From positions 1 through 64,000 of the forward strand of contig JAGFNJ010000024.1 in the NCBI GenBank assembly GCA_017592775.1: 64,000 nucleotides of DNA. Reading direction: 5' to 3'. Within the stretch, counting starts at the first letter, position 1. Every line of letters begins with the position of its first letter. This document shows, in pieces, positions 30,013 to 38,692 of the stretch. A program made the translations under genes and the position numbers. The DNA is from Candidatus Accumulibacter conexus (GTDB taxonomy: Bacteria > Pseudomonadota > Gammaproteobacteria > Burkholderiales > Rhodocyclaceae). A model generated the notes under the pieces. The model saw only the letters and a program-made list of their open reading frames with translations. It was not told the DNA's origin and did not search any database.

Positions 30013-31446
30013 CTAGCCCGTTGGCGCCGCCGGTGCGGGGCCGAACAGGTCGTGCAACTGGGCGATGCTGCTGGCGAGGTCGGCTCGTTGCCCCAGGCTC
30101 TGCTGCAGGAGCCCTTCGAAGCGCGGGTAGATGGCGATCGCCTGGTCGAGCTGCGGGTCCGAACCGGCGGCATAGGCACCGACGCTGAGCAGGTCGCGCG
30201 AGCGCTGATAGCGCGAGAAGAGGCTCTTGAAGCGCCTGATCTGCTCGAGGTGCGCGGGGCTGACGAGGTTGGCCATGGCGCGCGAGATCGACTGCTCGAT
30301 GTCGATCGCGGGATAATGGCCGGCGTCCGCGAGCGTGCGCGAGAGGACGATGTGGCCATCGAGGATGGCGCGTGCGGCATCGGCGATCGGATCCTGCTGA
30401 TCGTCGCCCTCAGCCAGTACGGTGTAGAAGCCGGTGATCGAACCACCGCCATCGCGGCCATTGCCCGCCCGCTCGACCAGTTGCGGCAGGCGGGCAAAGA
30501 CCGAAGGCGGGTAGCCGCGGGTCACCGGCGGCTCGCCGATGGCGAGGGCAATCTCGCGCTGGGCCATCGCGTAGCGGGTGAGCGAGTCCATGATCAGCAG
30601 CACGTGCCGGCCGCGATCGCGGAAATACTCGGCGATGCTGGTGGCGTAGGCGGCGCCCTGCAGGCGCATCAGCGGGCTGACGTCGGCCGGGGCGGCAACG
30701 ACGACGGCGCGCTGCAGCCCCTCTTCGCCGAGAATCTGTTCGATGAACTCCTTGACTTCGCGGCCGCGTTCGCCGATCAGGCCGACGACGATCACCTCGG
30801 CTGCGGTGTAGCGGGCCATCATTCCGAGGAGGACGCTCTTGCCGACGCCGGAGCCGGCGAAGAGCCCCATGCGCTGGCCACGACCGACGCTGAGGAGCGC
30901 ATTGATGGCGCGCACGCCGACATCGAGTGCCTGTTCAATCGGCGCGCGCGACATCGGGTTCACCGGCCGGCTCTGCAGCGGGCGCAACGATCGGGCGTTG
31001 AGCGGCCCGAGTTGGTCGAGCGGGCGGCCGGCGCCGTCGAGGACGCGCCCGAGCAGCGATTCGCCGACCGGGACGAGTTTCGCCCGGTCGATCGAACGTC
31101 TTCGTGCCGGCGGTGGCTGGCCGACTCGTGGTGGTCCGTTGGGGGTTTCGAGGGCCACCACCCGGGCGCCCGGCGAAAGCCCGTAGACGTCCTCGGTCGG
31201 CATCAGGAACAGGCGCTCACCATGAAAGCCGACCACTTCGGCCTCGATCGGCGAGCCGCCGGACGGCATGATCCGGCATGAGCTTCCCAGTGGCAGCTTG
31301 AGTCCCGACGCCTCCATGACGAGGCCGTTGATTCGCGTCAGGTGGCCGCTGGGCAGCAGCGAGCTGACCTGCGTCGCTGCCTGGCGGCAGCCGGTGATGA
31401 AGGCACGCCAGGCGTCGAGGTGCGGATTGCCGGTGGCTTCAGTCAT
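30013..31446 (-). CDS. fliI: Flagellum-specific ATPase FliI
   Basis: 477-aa export ATPase related to the F1 beta subunit. Walker A GSGVGKS at 198-204, Walker B in [14 protein letters not shown], and the catalytic glutamate in [13 protein letters not shown] are present. [20 protein letters not shown] and [15 protein letters not shown] are FliI-type. A proline/arginine-rich insert (about residues 104-120) precedes the nucleotide domain. It powers substrate unfolding and delivery to the FlhA/FlhB gate; FliH from the gene just upstream regulates it. Confidence 0.96.
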   Translation of the reverse strand: MTEATGNPHLDAWRAFITGCRQAATQVSSLLPSGHLTRINGLVMEASGLKLPLGSSCRIMPSGGSPIEAEVVGFHGERLFLMPTEDVYGLSPGARVVALETPNGPPRVGQPPPARRRSIDRAKLVPVGESLLGRVLDGAGRPLDQLGPLNARSLRPLQSRPVNPMSRAPIEQALDVGVRAINALLSVGRGQRMGLFAGSGVGKSVLLGMMARYTAAEVIVVGLIGERGREVKEFIEQILGEEGLQRAVVVAAPADVSPLMRLQGAAYATSIAEYFRDRGRHVLLIMDSLTRYAMAQREIALAIGEPPVTRGYPPSVFARLPQLVERAGNGRDGGGSITGFYTVLAEGDDQQDPIADAARAILDGHIVLSRTLADAGHYPAIDIEQSISRAMANLVSPAHLEQIRRFKSLFSRYQRSRDLLSVGAYAAGSDPQLDQAIAIYPRFEGLLQQSLGQRADLASSIAQLHDLFGPAPAAPTG

Positions 31447-31461
31447 CGCCGGCGGTGGTGA

Positions 31462-32211
31462 TCACGGTTGCGCCTTGAGCCATTCGGGGCTGACGCCGAT
31501 GGCTTCGACGATCCGTCGCCAGCGCGTCTCGACGGTCGCATCGACTTCGCTGGCGCCGAGTTCGACGCGACAGCCGCCGGCAGTCAGCGTCGTGTCGTCG
31601 ATGATCCGCCAGTTGCCGTGCGCGAGTTGGTCGCCGAGCCGCTCGCGTACCAGCACCGCATCGTCGGGGTGCAGGAAGAGTTGCGGCTGACCATGATGCG
31701 GATGCAACGCGGTCACGGCTTCCCTGACCAGTGGCAGGATGAGTTCCGGTTGCAGGCGCAGGCTCTGCCGCATCACCTGATTGGCAATCTCGATCGCCAG
31801 CGTCAGCAACTGGTCGGCGATCTGCTGCTCGATGCCGGCGACGGCCTGTGTCAGATTGTCCAGCACGGTCGCCAGTTTCGCCGCGGTTGCCTGCGCCTGG
31901 CTGCTTCCCTCGGCTTGGCCGGCGGCGTAGCCGGCCGCCTGTGCCGCGGCGAGGACGCGCTCGATTTCCTCGGCCGTCGGCTGAAGCACCGCCGGCTCGG
32001 CCGGCAGGGCGGCCGGCTGCGCCTCTTCCGGAGTTGTCGTCGTGTCGGTCGCTGGCGGTTCACCAGGGCGCGTTGCCGCCACGGCCGCCGGCCCGGCAGC
32101 GGACGCGACAACGGCCTGGGCAGCGGACTCGGCGGTGGCCGGGCGATCGAAGGCCGTGACCTGCCAGCGCCGATAGGCGGTTAACTTGCCGTCTGGAATC
32201 CCGTCGCTCAC
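31462..32211 (-). CDS. fliH: Flagellar assembly protein FliH
   Basis: 249-aa FliH, the negative regulator and stalk partner of FliI. The N-terminal 90 residues are alanine/proline-rich and poorly conserved. A small-residue heptad region (AAQAAGYAAGQAEG, around 100) matches the glycine-repeat helix of FliH, and the C-terminal V-ATPase E-like domain has LLTLAIEIANQVMRQSL and IDDTTLTAGGCRVELGASEVDAT. It lies between fliG (12 nt) and fliI (15 nt). Confidence 0.9.
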   Translation of the reverse strand: MSDGIPDGKLTAYRRWQVTAFDRPATAESAAQAVVASAAGPAAVAATRPGEPPATDTTTTPEEAQPAALPAEPAVLQPTAEEIERVLAAAQAAGYAAGQAEGSSQAQATAAKLATVLDNLTQAVAGIEQQIADQLLTLAIEIANQVMRQSLRLQPELILPLVREAVTALHPHHGQPQLFLHPDDAVLVRERLGDQLAHGNWRIIDDTTLTAGGCRVELGASEVDATVETRWRRIVEAIGVSPEWLKAQP

Positions 32212-32223
32212 TGGCGTCCGTTC

Positions 32224-33222
32224 TCAGATCATTTCGCCGCCGCCCGCGGCACCGAGGACGATCTGACCTTCGTCGGCCAGCCGGCGGACGACCTTGAGGA
32301 TCTCCTTCTGTTCGGCTTCGACCTCGGAAAGCCGCACCGGGCCGCGCGACTCCAGATCTTCGCGCAGCATCTCGGAGGCGCGCTGCGACATGTTGCGGAA
32401 GATCTTCTCGCGCAGCGCTTCGTTCGCACCCTTCATCGCCAGGATCAGCGACTCGGACTGAATCTCGCGCAGCAACAGCTGGATGGCCCGATCGTCCAGC
32501 TCGAGCAGGTTCTCGAAAACGAACATCTCGTCGAGGATTTGCTGCGCCAGATCCGGATCGTACTCGCGGATCGAGTCGAGAACGGCAGTTTCGTTGGCGG
32601 TACCCATGAAATTGAGCATTTCGGCAACCGTCCGCACGCCGCCCTTGGCGGCCTTCTTCATGTTCGCGGAACCGGAGAGCAGGCGCAGCATGACGTCGTT
32701 GAGTTCCCGCAGGGCCTCTGGCTGGATTCCCTCGAGTGTCGCGACGCGCAGCACCACATCGTTGCGCAGGCGCTCCGAGAACTGGTTGAGGATGTCGCTG
32801 GCGTGGTCATGCGCGAGATGCACGAGAATCGTCGCGATGATCTGCGGGTGCTCGTTGCGGATCAGGTCGGCGACCGTCGGCGCGTCCATCCACTTCAGCC
32901 CTTCGATGCCATTGGTGTCGCCGGGTTGCAGGATGCGCGCGATCAGGTTCGAGGCCTTGTCGTCGCCGAGTGCCTTGGTCAGCACCGAGCGCACGTAGGC
33001 GTCGGTATCGACGTTCACCGCCGCCGATTCCTCGGCGGACTGCTGGAACTCGCTGAGCACCTCTTCGATGCGCGCGCGTGGAACCGACTTCAGCGTCGAC
33101 ATGGCCTGGCCGAGTTTGTGCACTTCCTTCGGCCCAAGGTGCTTCAGCACCTCGGCGGCGTGGTCTTCGCCGAGAGCGATCAGCAGGATGGCGCTCTTCT
33201 CGATCCCGTCTTCAGCCGGCAT
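32224..33222 (-). CDS. fliG: Flagellar motor switch protein FliG
   Basis: 332-aa FliG, the torque-generating C-ring protein. Three ARM-type domains are visible: an N-terminal one with KSAILLIALGEDHAAEVLKHL that binds FliF, a middle one with the EHPQIIATILVHL motif that binds FliM, and a C-terminal domain with charged torque-helix residues (FENLLELDDRAIQLLLREIQ). Its start overlaps the end of fliF by 11 bp, suggesting coupled synthesis of the MS/C-ring pair. Confidence 0.97.
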   Translation of the reverse strand: MPAEDGIEKSAILLIALGEDHAAEVLKHLGPKEVHKLGQAMSTLKSVPRARIEEVLSEFQQSAEESAAVNVDTDAYVRSVLTKALGDDKASNLIARILQPGDTNGIEGLKWMDAPTVADLIRNEHPQIIATILVHLAHDHASDILNQFSERLRNDVVLRVATLEGIQPEALRELNDVMLRLLSGSANMKKAAKGGVRTVAEMLNFMGTANETAVLDSIREYDPDLAQQILDEMFVFENLLELDDRAIQLLLREIQSESLILAMKGANEALREKIFRNMSQRASEMLREDLESRGPVRLSEVEAEQKEILKVVRRLADEGQIVLGAAGGGEMI

Positions 33223-34939
33223 TGGCGCCCGTCCATTGCTTGATGATGTTGGCTACCGCCTGCGGGTCCTGCTGCGCAAGCGCGCGCACCGCGGCGAGTT
33301 GCCTTTCGAGCAACTCGCCCGCCGTCGGGACGTGTTCGGCGCCGGTCTCTTCGCCTTCCTCTTCGGCGCGGACATCGATCTGGCTGCCGATCGTCTTGTC
33401 GCTCGCCGGCGGGCCGACCATCGTCCGCACCAGCGGTCGCACGACACCGAGCAGGAGGTAGGCGATGATGGCGGCGATGACTCCGTACTTGACGAGTTCC
33501 TTCGCCAGCGACAGGGTTTCCGGGTCGCGCCAGAGCGGCACGCCATCGTCCTTCTCGATGGCGGTGAACGGCGCGTTGGCCACCGAGATCGTGTCACCCC
33601 TGTCCTTGTTGAAACCCATCGCTTCCTTGACGAGGTCGCTGATCTGCTTCAGCTCGGCGTCCGGCAGCGGTTTGCTGACGGATTTGCCATCCTTGGCGGT
33701 TTCCTTGCGCTGATTGACCACCACCGCTGCCGAAAGGCGCTTGATGCTGCCGACCGACTGCCGGACGTGGCGGATCGTCTTGTCGACCTCGTAGTTGATG
33801 GTCGAACTCTTGCTCGTGGTCAACGGCTGGCCAACGCTGGCGATCGGCGCCTGCACGCCGGCGGCATTGATCTGTCCCGGCAGCGGCGTCGGCGCGGCGC
33901 CGGCGGCGGGTGGTACCGCCGGTTGCGTCAATGGTGCGGTCGCCGGCACCGGCGGCTGGTTGCTGAGTGCGCCGGGAACTCCCTGCGCCGTCGGGCTGGT
34001 GCTGGCGCTTTCGTTCGTCTGCTGGCTGCGAATGCTGATCTCTGGCGGCGTCGTGTTCGGCCGATGCGTCTCGGCGGTGTGCTCGCTTTGCGAGAAGTCG
34101 ATGTCGGCGGCGATCTGCACGCGTGCGTTGCCGGCGCCGACGATCGGCGTCAGGATGTCCTCGACGCGCTTGATGATGCTGGCCTCGATTTCGTTGACAT
34201 ATTTGACCTGCGTCGGATCGAGTCCGGCTTCGAGCAGCTTGCTCTTCATCTGTGACAGCAGCGTGCCGCTCTGGTCGAGCAGCGTCACGCTCGCGGGTGA
34301 CAGTTGCGGGACGCTGGCCGCAACCAGGTTCTGGATGCCGGCAATCTGCGCCGCGTCGAGCGAGCGGCCGGGGTAAAGCCTGAGCATGACCGAGGCCGAC
34401 GGCTTCAGCTCCTCGCGCATGAAGACGCTCGGCTTCGGGATGGCCAGATGCACGCGCGCCGCCTCGACCGCGGCAATCGATTGCACCGTGCGCGACAGTT
34501 CGCCCTCCAGTCCGCGCTGATAGTTGAGCTGTTCGGCAAACTGGCTGATGCCGAACTTCTGGCTTTCCATCAGCTCGAAGCCGACTGCTCCGCCGCGCGG
34601 CAGTCCCTGCGACGCGAGTCGCAGGCGGACGTCGTGGACGCGGGCGGCGGGGACCAGGATCGCGCTGCCGGAGTCGTTGAAGCGGAACGGCACGTTCATC
34701 TGCTCGAGCGCGGCAATGATCGCGCCGCCGTCGCGTTCGCCGACGTTGGAGAAGAGGATGCGGAACTCACTTTGCCGGAGCAGCGTCGCCGCCGCCACGA
34801 GCAGCGCGATGAGCGCGGCGATGGCGACCATCAGCACCACCTTCTGCCGGTTGTCCAGGCGTGCCAAGGCGGCGCGTGCACGTTCCAGAGGAGCGCTCGC
34901 GACTGCTGTTTCGGTGGTTTCGGTTGCGGCTGCCGCCAT
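33212..34939 (-). CDS. fliF: Flagellar MS-ring protein FliF
   Basis: 575-aa MS-ring protein. A first transmembrane helix (VVLMVAIAALIALLVAAATLL) precedes ring-building motifs: the RIRLASQGLPRGG-equivalent, FGISQFAEQLNYQRGLEGELSRTV and ARVHLAIPKPSVF. A low-complexity linker follows (about 300-360), then the second transmembrane helix (YGVIAAIIAYLLLGVVRPLV) and a C-terminal FliG-binding tail. The ATG at 34939 is chosen; a TTG at 34978 keeps the frame open but has no ribosome site and would run through a hairpin. It is the first gene of the fliFGHIJ unit. Confidence 0.94.
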   Translation of the reverse strand: MAAAATETTETAVASAPLERARAALARLDNRQKVVLMVAIAALIALLVAAATLLRQSEFRILFSNVGERDGGAIIAALEQMNVPFRFNDSGSAILVPAARVHDVRLRLASQGLPRGGAVGFELMESQKFGISQFAEQLNYQRGLEGELSRTVQSIAAVEAARVHLAIPKPSVFMREELKPSASVMLRLYPGRSLDAAQIAGIQNLVAASVPQLSPASVTLLDQSGTLLSQMKSKLLEAGLDPTQVKYVNEIEASIIKRVEDILTPIVGAGNARVQIAADIDFSQSEHTAETHRPNTTPPEISIRSQQTNESASTSPTAQGVPGALSNQPPVPATAPLTQPAVPPAAGAAPTPLPGQINAAGVQAPIASVGQPLTTSKSSTINYEVDKTIRHVRQSVGSIKRLSAAVVVNQRKETAKDGKSVSKPLPDAELKQISDLVKEAMGFNKDRGDTISVANAPFTAIEKDDGVPLWRDPETLSLAKELVKYGVIAAIIAYLLLGVVRPLVRTMVGPPASDKTIGSQIDVRAEEEGEETGAEHVPTAGELLERQLAAVRALAQQDPQAVANIIKQWTGANAG

Positions 34940-34958
34940 GCCAGCGTTCGGGTCAAGA

Positions 34959-34976
34959 GCCTGCCCGGAGGCAGGC
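34959..34976. other. Perfect hairpin upstream of fliF
   Basis: Stem GCCTGCC / GGCAGGC with loop CGGA, 20 bp before the fliF ATG in the divergent fliF-flrB spacer. It lacks a T tract on its 3' side in the - direction, so it is not a terminator of that transcript. It may shape the fliF leader or mark a protein-binding site. Confidence 0.4.
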
Positions 34977-35044
34977 AAAAAGCGAAAAAGGGCTGATAAT
35001 TACTCTGCTATTGTAGCTGTTTCTTGATTTGGACCTTCAATTCG

Positions 35045-36223
35045 ATGATCGACGCCGGGCAATCGTCAGCTCAGGAGGGCAGGGCGCAGGAACTGCAGCG
35101 CGCATTCGACGCCTTCAACCAGGTTTCGCAGGCGCTGACGACGGCCTACCAGGGACTGCAGGGCCGCGTCGAGTCGTTGACGGCCGAACTGGCGACGGCG
35201 AACGGTGAGCTGCGCCGGCAGCACGACGCCAAGGAGGCGCTGGCCGAACGCCTGCGGTTGCTGCTCAACGCCTTGCCGGCCGGAGTCATCGTGCTCGACG
35301 GCGATGCGCGCGTCAGTGAAGCCAATCCGGCGGCGCGCCGCATCCTTGGGCGCGAGATGGTCGGTGAACCCTGGCCGGCGCTGCTGCGCAGTCTGCTGGT
35401 GGCCACCGAAACCCCGGCGGAGTGGCAGTGCGGCGGCTGCCGGGCGGCGATCGTCGAGAGCCCGATCGATTCGACCGGCGGACGGATCATCCTGGTGCAC
35501 GATGTCACCGCCGCGCACAGCCTGAAGGCTGAGCTGGAACGTAACCAGCGGCTGGTGGCAATGGGCGAGATGGCTGCGTCGCTGGCGCATCAGCTGCGTA
35601 CGCCGCTGGCGACTGCGCTGCTCTACAGTGCCAACCTCTGTCAGCCCGAACTGGCGGATGCGGCCCGCATCCGTTTCGCCGAGAAGACGAAGGCGCAGCT
35701 CAGGCGGCTCGAGCGTCTGATCCGGGAGGTCCTGCTCTTCGCCCGTGGCGAGCGGGCGGGCAGTGACCGGATGCTGGTCGGTGAGTTGCTGGCCGATGCG
35801 GCGCAGACGGTGCAGCCGCTGTTCCGCGAGAAGGACGTCGCCTATCGGGTAGACTGCGAAGCGGCGCAGGAGCAGCTCATTGGCAGCCGCAAGGCGCTCG
35901 CGGGGGCACTGGTGAATCTGCTCGAGAACGCCCTGCAGGCTTGCTCTGCGGGCGGCGAGGTGAGGCTCACGGCGCACGCTGCCGATGGGCAGTTGCGCAT
36001 CGGTGTGCGCGACACGGGGCAGGGAATCGCTCCCGAGGTGCAGGCGCGGGTGTTCGAGCCCTTCTTCACCACCCGCGCCCAGGGAACCGGGCTCGGACTG
36101 GCGATCGCGCTCGGTGTCGCGCGCGCCCACGGCGGCAGCATCAGGCTCATCTCGGCCCTTGATCAGGGGTCGGAGTTCGTGCTCGTGCTGCCGGTCGAAA
36201 CGAAAACGCGGCAGGAGGGTTGA
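35045..36223 (+). CDS. flrB: Flagellar sensor histidine kinase FleS/FlrB-like
   Basis: 392-aa soluble kinase. An N-terminal coiled coil precedes a PAS domain (LNALPAGVIVLDGDARVSEANPAARRILG, about 74-150) and the HisKA domain with phospho-acceptor His182 in ASLAHQLRTPL. The HATPase core has N box ALVNLLENAL, DTGQGI and GTGLGLAIAL. No transmembrane helix, as in FleS/FlrB. It should phosphorylate the FlrC-like regulator whose start lies 6 nt downstream, at the middle tier of flagellar gene control. The ATG at 35045 is used; a TTG seven codons earlier is less likely. Confidence 0.9.
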   Translation: MIDAGQSSAQEGRAQELQRAFDAFNQVSQALTTAYQGLQGRVESLTAELATANGELRRQHDAKEALAERLRLLLNALPAGVIVLDGDARVSEANPAARRILGREMVGEPWPALLRSLLVATETPAEWQCGGCRAAIVESPIDSTGGRIILVHDVTAAHSLKAELERNQRLVAMGEMAASLAHQLRTPLATALLYSANLCQPELADAARIRFAEKTKAQLRRLERLIREVLLFARGERAGSDRMLVGELLADAAQTVQPLFREKDVAYRVDCEAAQEQLIGSRKALAGALVNLLENALQACSAGGEVRLTAHAADGQLRIGVRDTGQGIAPEVQARVFEPFFTTRAQGTGLGLAIALGVARAHGGSIRLISALDQGSEFVLVLPVETKTRQEG

Positions 36224-36228
36224 GGGGG

Positions 36229-37608
36229 ATGGAAGCGATGCGCCAGGGATTGCCGATCCTCGTCGTCGAGGACGACGCCGCGCTGCGCGAGGCGGTGTGC
36301 GACACCCTCGAACTCGCCGGACAGCCCGTGCTCGCCGCCGGCGGTGGCGACGAGGCGCTGCAGGTCCTTGCCGCCAACGAGGTGTCCCTCGTCGTCAGTG
36401 ACGTGCGCATGCTGCCGATGGATGGCATCTCGCTGCTGAAGGAGATACGCAGTCGCTTGCCACAGCTGCCGGTCGTCCTGATGACGGCGTTCGCCGACGT
36501 CGACCGGGCGGTCGAAGCGATGCGGGCCGGTGCCTGCGATTTCCTCCTCAAGCCCTTCGAACCACAGGCCCTGCTCGCGCACGTACTGCGTTACCGTCTG
36601 CCGGAGAAGCTCGACGAGCAGGGGGTGATTGCTGTCGACGCGGTGACGAAGAACCTTTTCGCGCTCGCGCGGCGTGTGGCGCAGACCGATACGACGGTGC
36701 TGCTGAGCGGCGAGAGCGGCGTCGGCAAGGAAGTGGTTGCGCGCCATATCCACCGCTGCTCGGCGCGCTGTGCCGGTCCTTTCGTCGCCATCAACTGTGC
36801 GGCGATTCCCGACAGCCTCCTCGAAGCAACGCTCTTCGGACATGAAAAGGGGGCCTTCAGCGGCGCCCAGAGTGCGCAGGCCGGCAAGTTCGAACAGGCG
36901 CAGAATGGTACGCTCCTGCTCGACGAGATCACCGAGATGCCGCTGGCCCTGCAGGCCAAGCTGCTAAGGGTTCTGCAGGAGCGCGAGGTGGAGCGGGTCG
37001 GCGGCAAGAAGCCGATCGCCCTCGACATCCGCATCATCGCCACCTCCAATCGCGACATTGCCGACGCCGTCGCCAGCGGCCACTTTCGCGAAGATCTGTT
37101 CTACCGGCTGAACGTCTTTCCGCTGCTGATTCCCGCCCTGCGCCAGCGCGCCGGCGACATCGTGCCGCTGGCGCGGCACTTCCTGGCGACGCACGGCACC
37201 CGCGCCGGTCGGGCCGGCCTGCGTCTCGCGCCGGCGGCCGAGGATGCCCTGCAGCAGCACGCGTGGCCGGGGAACGTTCGCGAACTGGAGAATGTCATGC
37301 AGCGGGCGGTGATTCTGGCCGCGGCAGAGGTCGTCGAGGTCGATGCGCTCTTGCTGGGCGCGCAGCGCCCGGTCGACCCGGCCGCGGCAGCGACGATGTC
37401 GACGCCGTCGACGGCGGGCGATGACGCACTGCCGGGCGCCAGCCGGCAGACCGCAGAACTGCGCGAGGTCGAACGGCAGCACATTCTTGATACGCTGGCG
37501 GCTGCGGGCGGGTCGAGAAAGCTGGCCGGGCAGCGCCTCGGGATGCCGGAAAGAACGCTACGCCACAAGCTGCGGCAGTACCGTGAGGAGGGTTTCCTCA
37601 AGTCTTGA
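36229..37608 (+). CDS. flrC: Sigma-54 response regulator FleR/FlrC-like
   Basis: 459-aa NtrC-family activator. REC domain with phospho-acceptor Asp58 and Lys108; AAA+ domain with Walker A GESGVGKE (161-168), sigma-54 contact loop GAFSGA (208-213, serine instead of the usual threonine), Walker B TLLLDEIT and the R-finger region; C-terminal Fis-type helix-turn-helix (SRKLAGQRLGMPERTLRHKLRQY). It should activate the sigma-54 promoters found before fliE and fliK. ATG 36229 lies 9-10 nt after AGGAGGG; ATG 36238 is an alternative. Confidence 0.93.
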   Translation: MEAMRQGLPILVVEDDAALREAVCDTLELAGQPVLAAGGGDEALQVLAANEVSLVVSDVRMLPMDGISLLKEIRSRLPQLPVVLMTAFADVDRAVEAMRAGACDFLLKPFEPQALLAHVLRYRLPEKLDEQGVIAVDAVTKNLFALARRVAQTDTTVLLSGESGVGKEVVARHIHRCSARCAGPFVAINCAAIPDSLLEATLFGHEKGAFSGAQSAQAGKFEQAQNGTLLLDEITEMPLALQAKLLRVLQEREVERVGGKKPIALDIRIIATSNRDIADAVASGHFREDLFYRLNVFPLLIPALRQRAGDIVPLARHFLATHGTRAGRAGLRLAPAAEDALQQHAWPGNVRELENVMQRAVILAAAEVVEVDALLLGAQRPVDPAAAATMSTPSTAGDDALPGASRQTAELREVERQHILDTLAAAGGSRKLAGQRLGMPERTLRHKLRQYREEGFLKS

Positions 37609-37645
37609 GGATCCTGCCCGGCCCTTTGGGCGCGGCGTTGAGCAG

Positions 37646-37661
37646 TGGCGCAGTTTTTGCT
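37646..37661 (+). promoter_or_regulatory. Sigma-54 (-24/-12) promoter of fliE
   Basis: TGGCGCA-GTTT-TTGCT fits the RpoN consensus with GG and GC 10 nt apart; only two -24 flank positions deviate. It lies 32 bp before the fliE ATG in the gap after flrC, so fliE can be switched on by FlrC independently of flrBC readthrough. Confidence 0.85.
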
Positions 37662-37692
37662 TGTATTGACCAGGCAGTCGCCGGAGGAAAGA

Positions 37693-38022
37693 ATGGACCA
37701 CATGGGTATCGATCAGGTACTGAGCGCCCTGCGCGCAAGTTCGGCTGCGGCTTCCGGGCGCACCGCCCCGGCGACCGCCACGGCTGCCGCCGGGGCGCCG
37801 ACGGACTTTGCGCAGGTCCTGCAGGCGTCGCTGGCGCAGGTCAGCCAGACGCAGCAGCGCGCCGACGCGATGGCGGCAAATTTTGCCGCCGGCAATGGGG
37901 GTGCCGACCTGCACGACGTGATGATCGAACTGCAGAAGGCCAGCATATCGTTTCAGGAGATGGTCCAGGTGCGCAACAAGCTGGTGTCGGCGTACCAGGA
38001 TGTGATGAACATGCAGGTCTGA
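37693..38022 (+). CDS. fliE: Flagellar hook-basal body protein FliE
   Basis: 109-aa FliE, the adapter joining the MS ring or gate to the rod. An alanine-rich N terminus precedes DFAQVLQASLAQVSQTQQRADAMAANFAAG and the conserved end DLHDVMIELQKASISFQEMVQVRNKLVSAYQDVMNMQV. The ATG at 37693 follows GGAGG by 5 nt; an upstream in-frame ATG would place the sigma-54 promoter inside the gene. It is separated from fliF by flrBC and reads in the opposite direction, unlike the common fliEFGHIJ order. Confidence 0.95.
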   Translation: MDHMGIDQVLSALRASSAAASGRTAPATATAAAGAPTDFAQVLQASLAQVSQTQQRADAMAANFAAGNGGADLHDVMIELQKASISFQEMVQVRNKLVSAYQDVMNMQV

Positions 38023-38174
38023 GAGCCGCGGAAGTGGGCGTCGGCAGCGGACGCGGATGCAGGGCGCGCGGCGGCGGCGCGCCGTCGCCAGTCGATGCGC
38101 GCGGGCAGAAGAGCCGGTGGGGCCGCGCGGCGGATTCACTGACGGCTGCCGCGCGTTGCTCAATACGGAAGGGC

Positions 38175-38203
38175 TTGAGTTTTCGGCTGCTGGCACCCAT
38201 AAT
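38175..38203 (+). promoter_or_regulatory. Sigma-70 promoter of ssrA
   Basis: TTGAGT (38175-38180) and CATAAT (38198-38203) with an ideal 17-bp spacer. It predicts transcription from about 38209, just upstream of the acceptor half of the permuted tmRNA. Confidence 0.7.
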
Positions 38204-38208
38204 CCGTG

Positions 38209-38440
38209 GCATGGTCGTAATTCCGGCAAACCGGATGCGTTCTGGACGCGGGTTCGATTCCCGCCACCTCCACCACTGCGGGGGTGTACTGGTTTCGACA
38301 GGGCGAGAGATGGCGCGCAGGCGACCCGAAAGGCGACGGACGTAATCCGAGCAAATCCACAAACGCCAACGATGAGCGTTTCGCACTGGCCGCTTAAGGC
38401 CTGCTGAGGACGTAGCCGTCCAATAAACAGAATGGCTATC
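38209..38440 (+). ncRNA. ssrA: Circularly permuted (two-piece) tmRNA
   Basis: tmRNA that rescues stalled ribosomes, with gene order reversed. The acceptor half comes first: T-arm GCGGG-TTCGATT-CCCGC (38248-38264), acceptor strand CACCTCC (38265-38271), discriminator A and encoded CCA (38273-38275). Only CTGC (38276-38279) separates it from the coding half, which begins GGGGGTG (38280-38286). The two strands form a 7-bp acceptor stem with the G3-U70 pair that specifies alanine. CGTTCTG (38238-38244) pairs with CAGGGCG (38299-38305) as helix P2. The tag frame at 38365-38397 encodes ANDERFALAA and a stop. The 5' end is inferred from the promoter and the 3' end from the terminator. Confidence 0.93.
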
Positions 38441-38462
38441 GGCGGGGGCTTCGGCCCCCGCC
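38441..38462 (+). terminator. ssrA terminator hairpin
   Basis: Nine-base-pair stem GGCGGGGGC / GCCCCCGCC closed by the stable tetraloop TTCG, followed by GTCATTTGT. The T run is weak but the hairpin strength and position make it the likely tmRNA end. Confidence 0.8.
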
Positions 38463-38692
38463 GTCATTTGTCGGTACGACAGGCAGTGCCGGCTGCCGAC
38501 GATCGGCTGCGTGGGGACGGCCGCCGGCAGCGGGAGCGCACGCGCGTGGCTGGCGGATGTGGTGCTGCGGATGTGGTGCCCGGGTTGCGCTGCTGCGGCG
38601 AGGCCCGCCGCAACGAGGTTTTCGCCGCAACGGCCAAGCGGCGGGCTTCGCCAGCTGCGCGTCCGGACGGTGTGTCGTGGGGTGCTACCCGT

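Noticed and set aside
34979-35044. Sigma-54 promoter for fliF or flrB in the divergent gap
   Set aside because: No GG-N10-GC pair with acceptable flanks on either strand; only weak sigma-70-like hexamers with poor spacing.
38241-38275. Possible tRNA 3' half (T-arm plus CCA)
   Set aside because: No anticodon or D-arm upstream; the acceptor strand pairs with the downstream GGGGGTG, making it the acceptor piece of permuted tmRNA.
38057-38407. 116-aa + strand frame across the ssrA region
   Set aside because: The segment is explained by tmRNA structure, promoter and tag frame; the peptide has no protein-like features.
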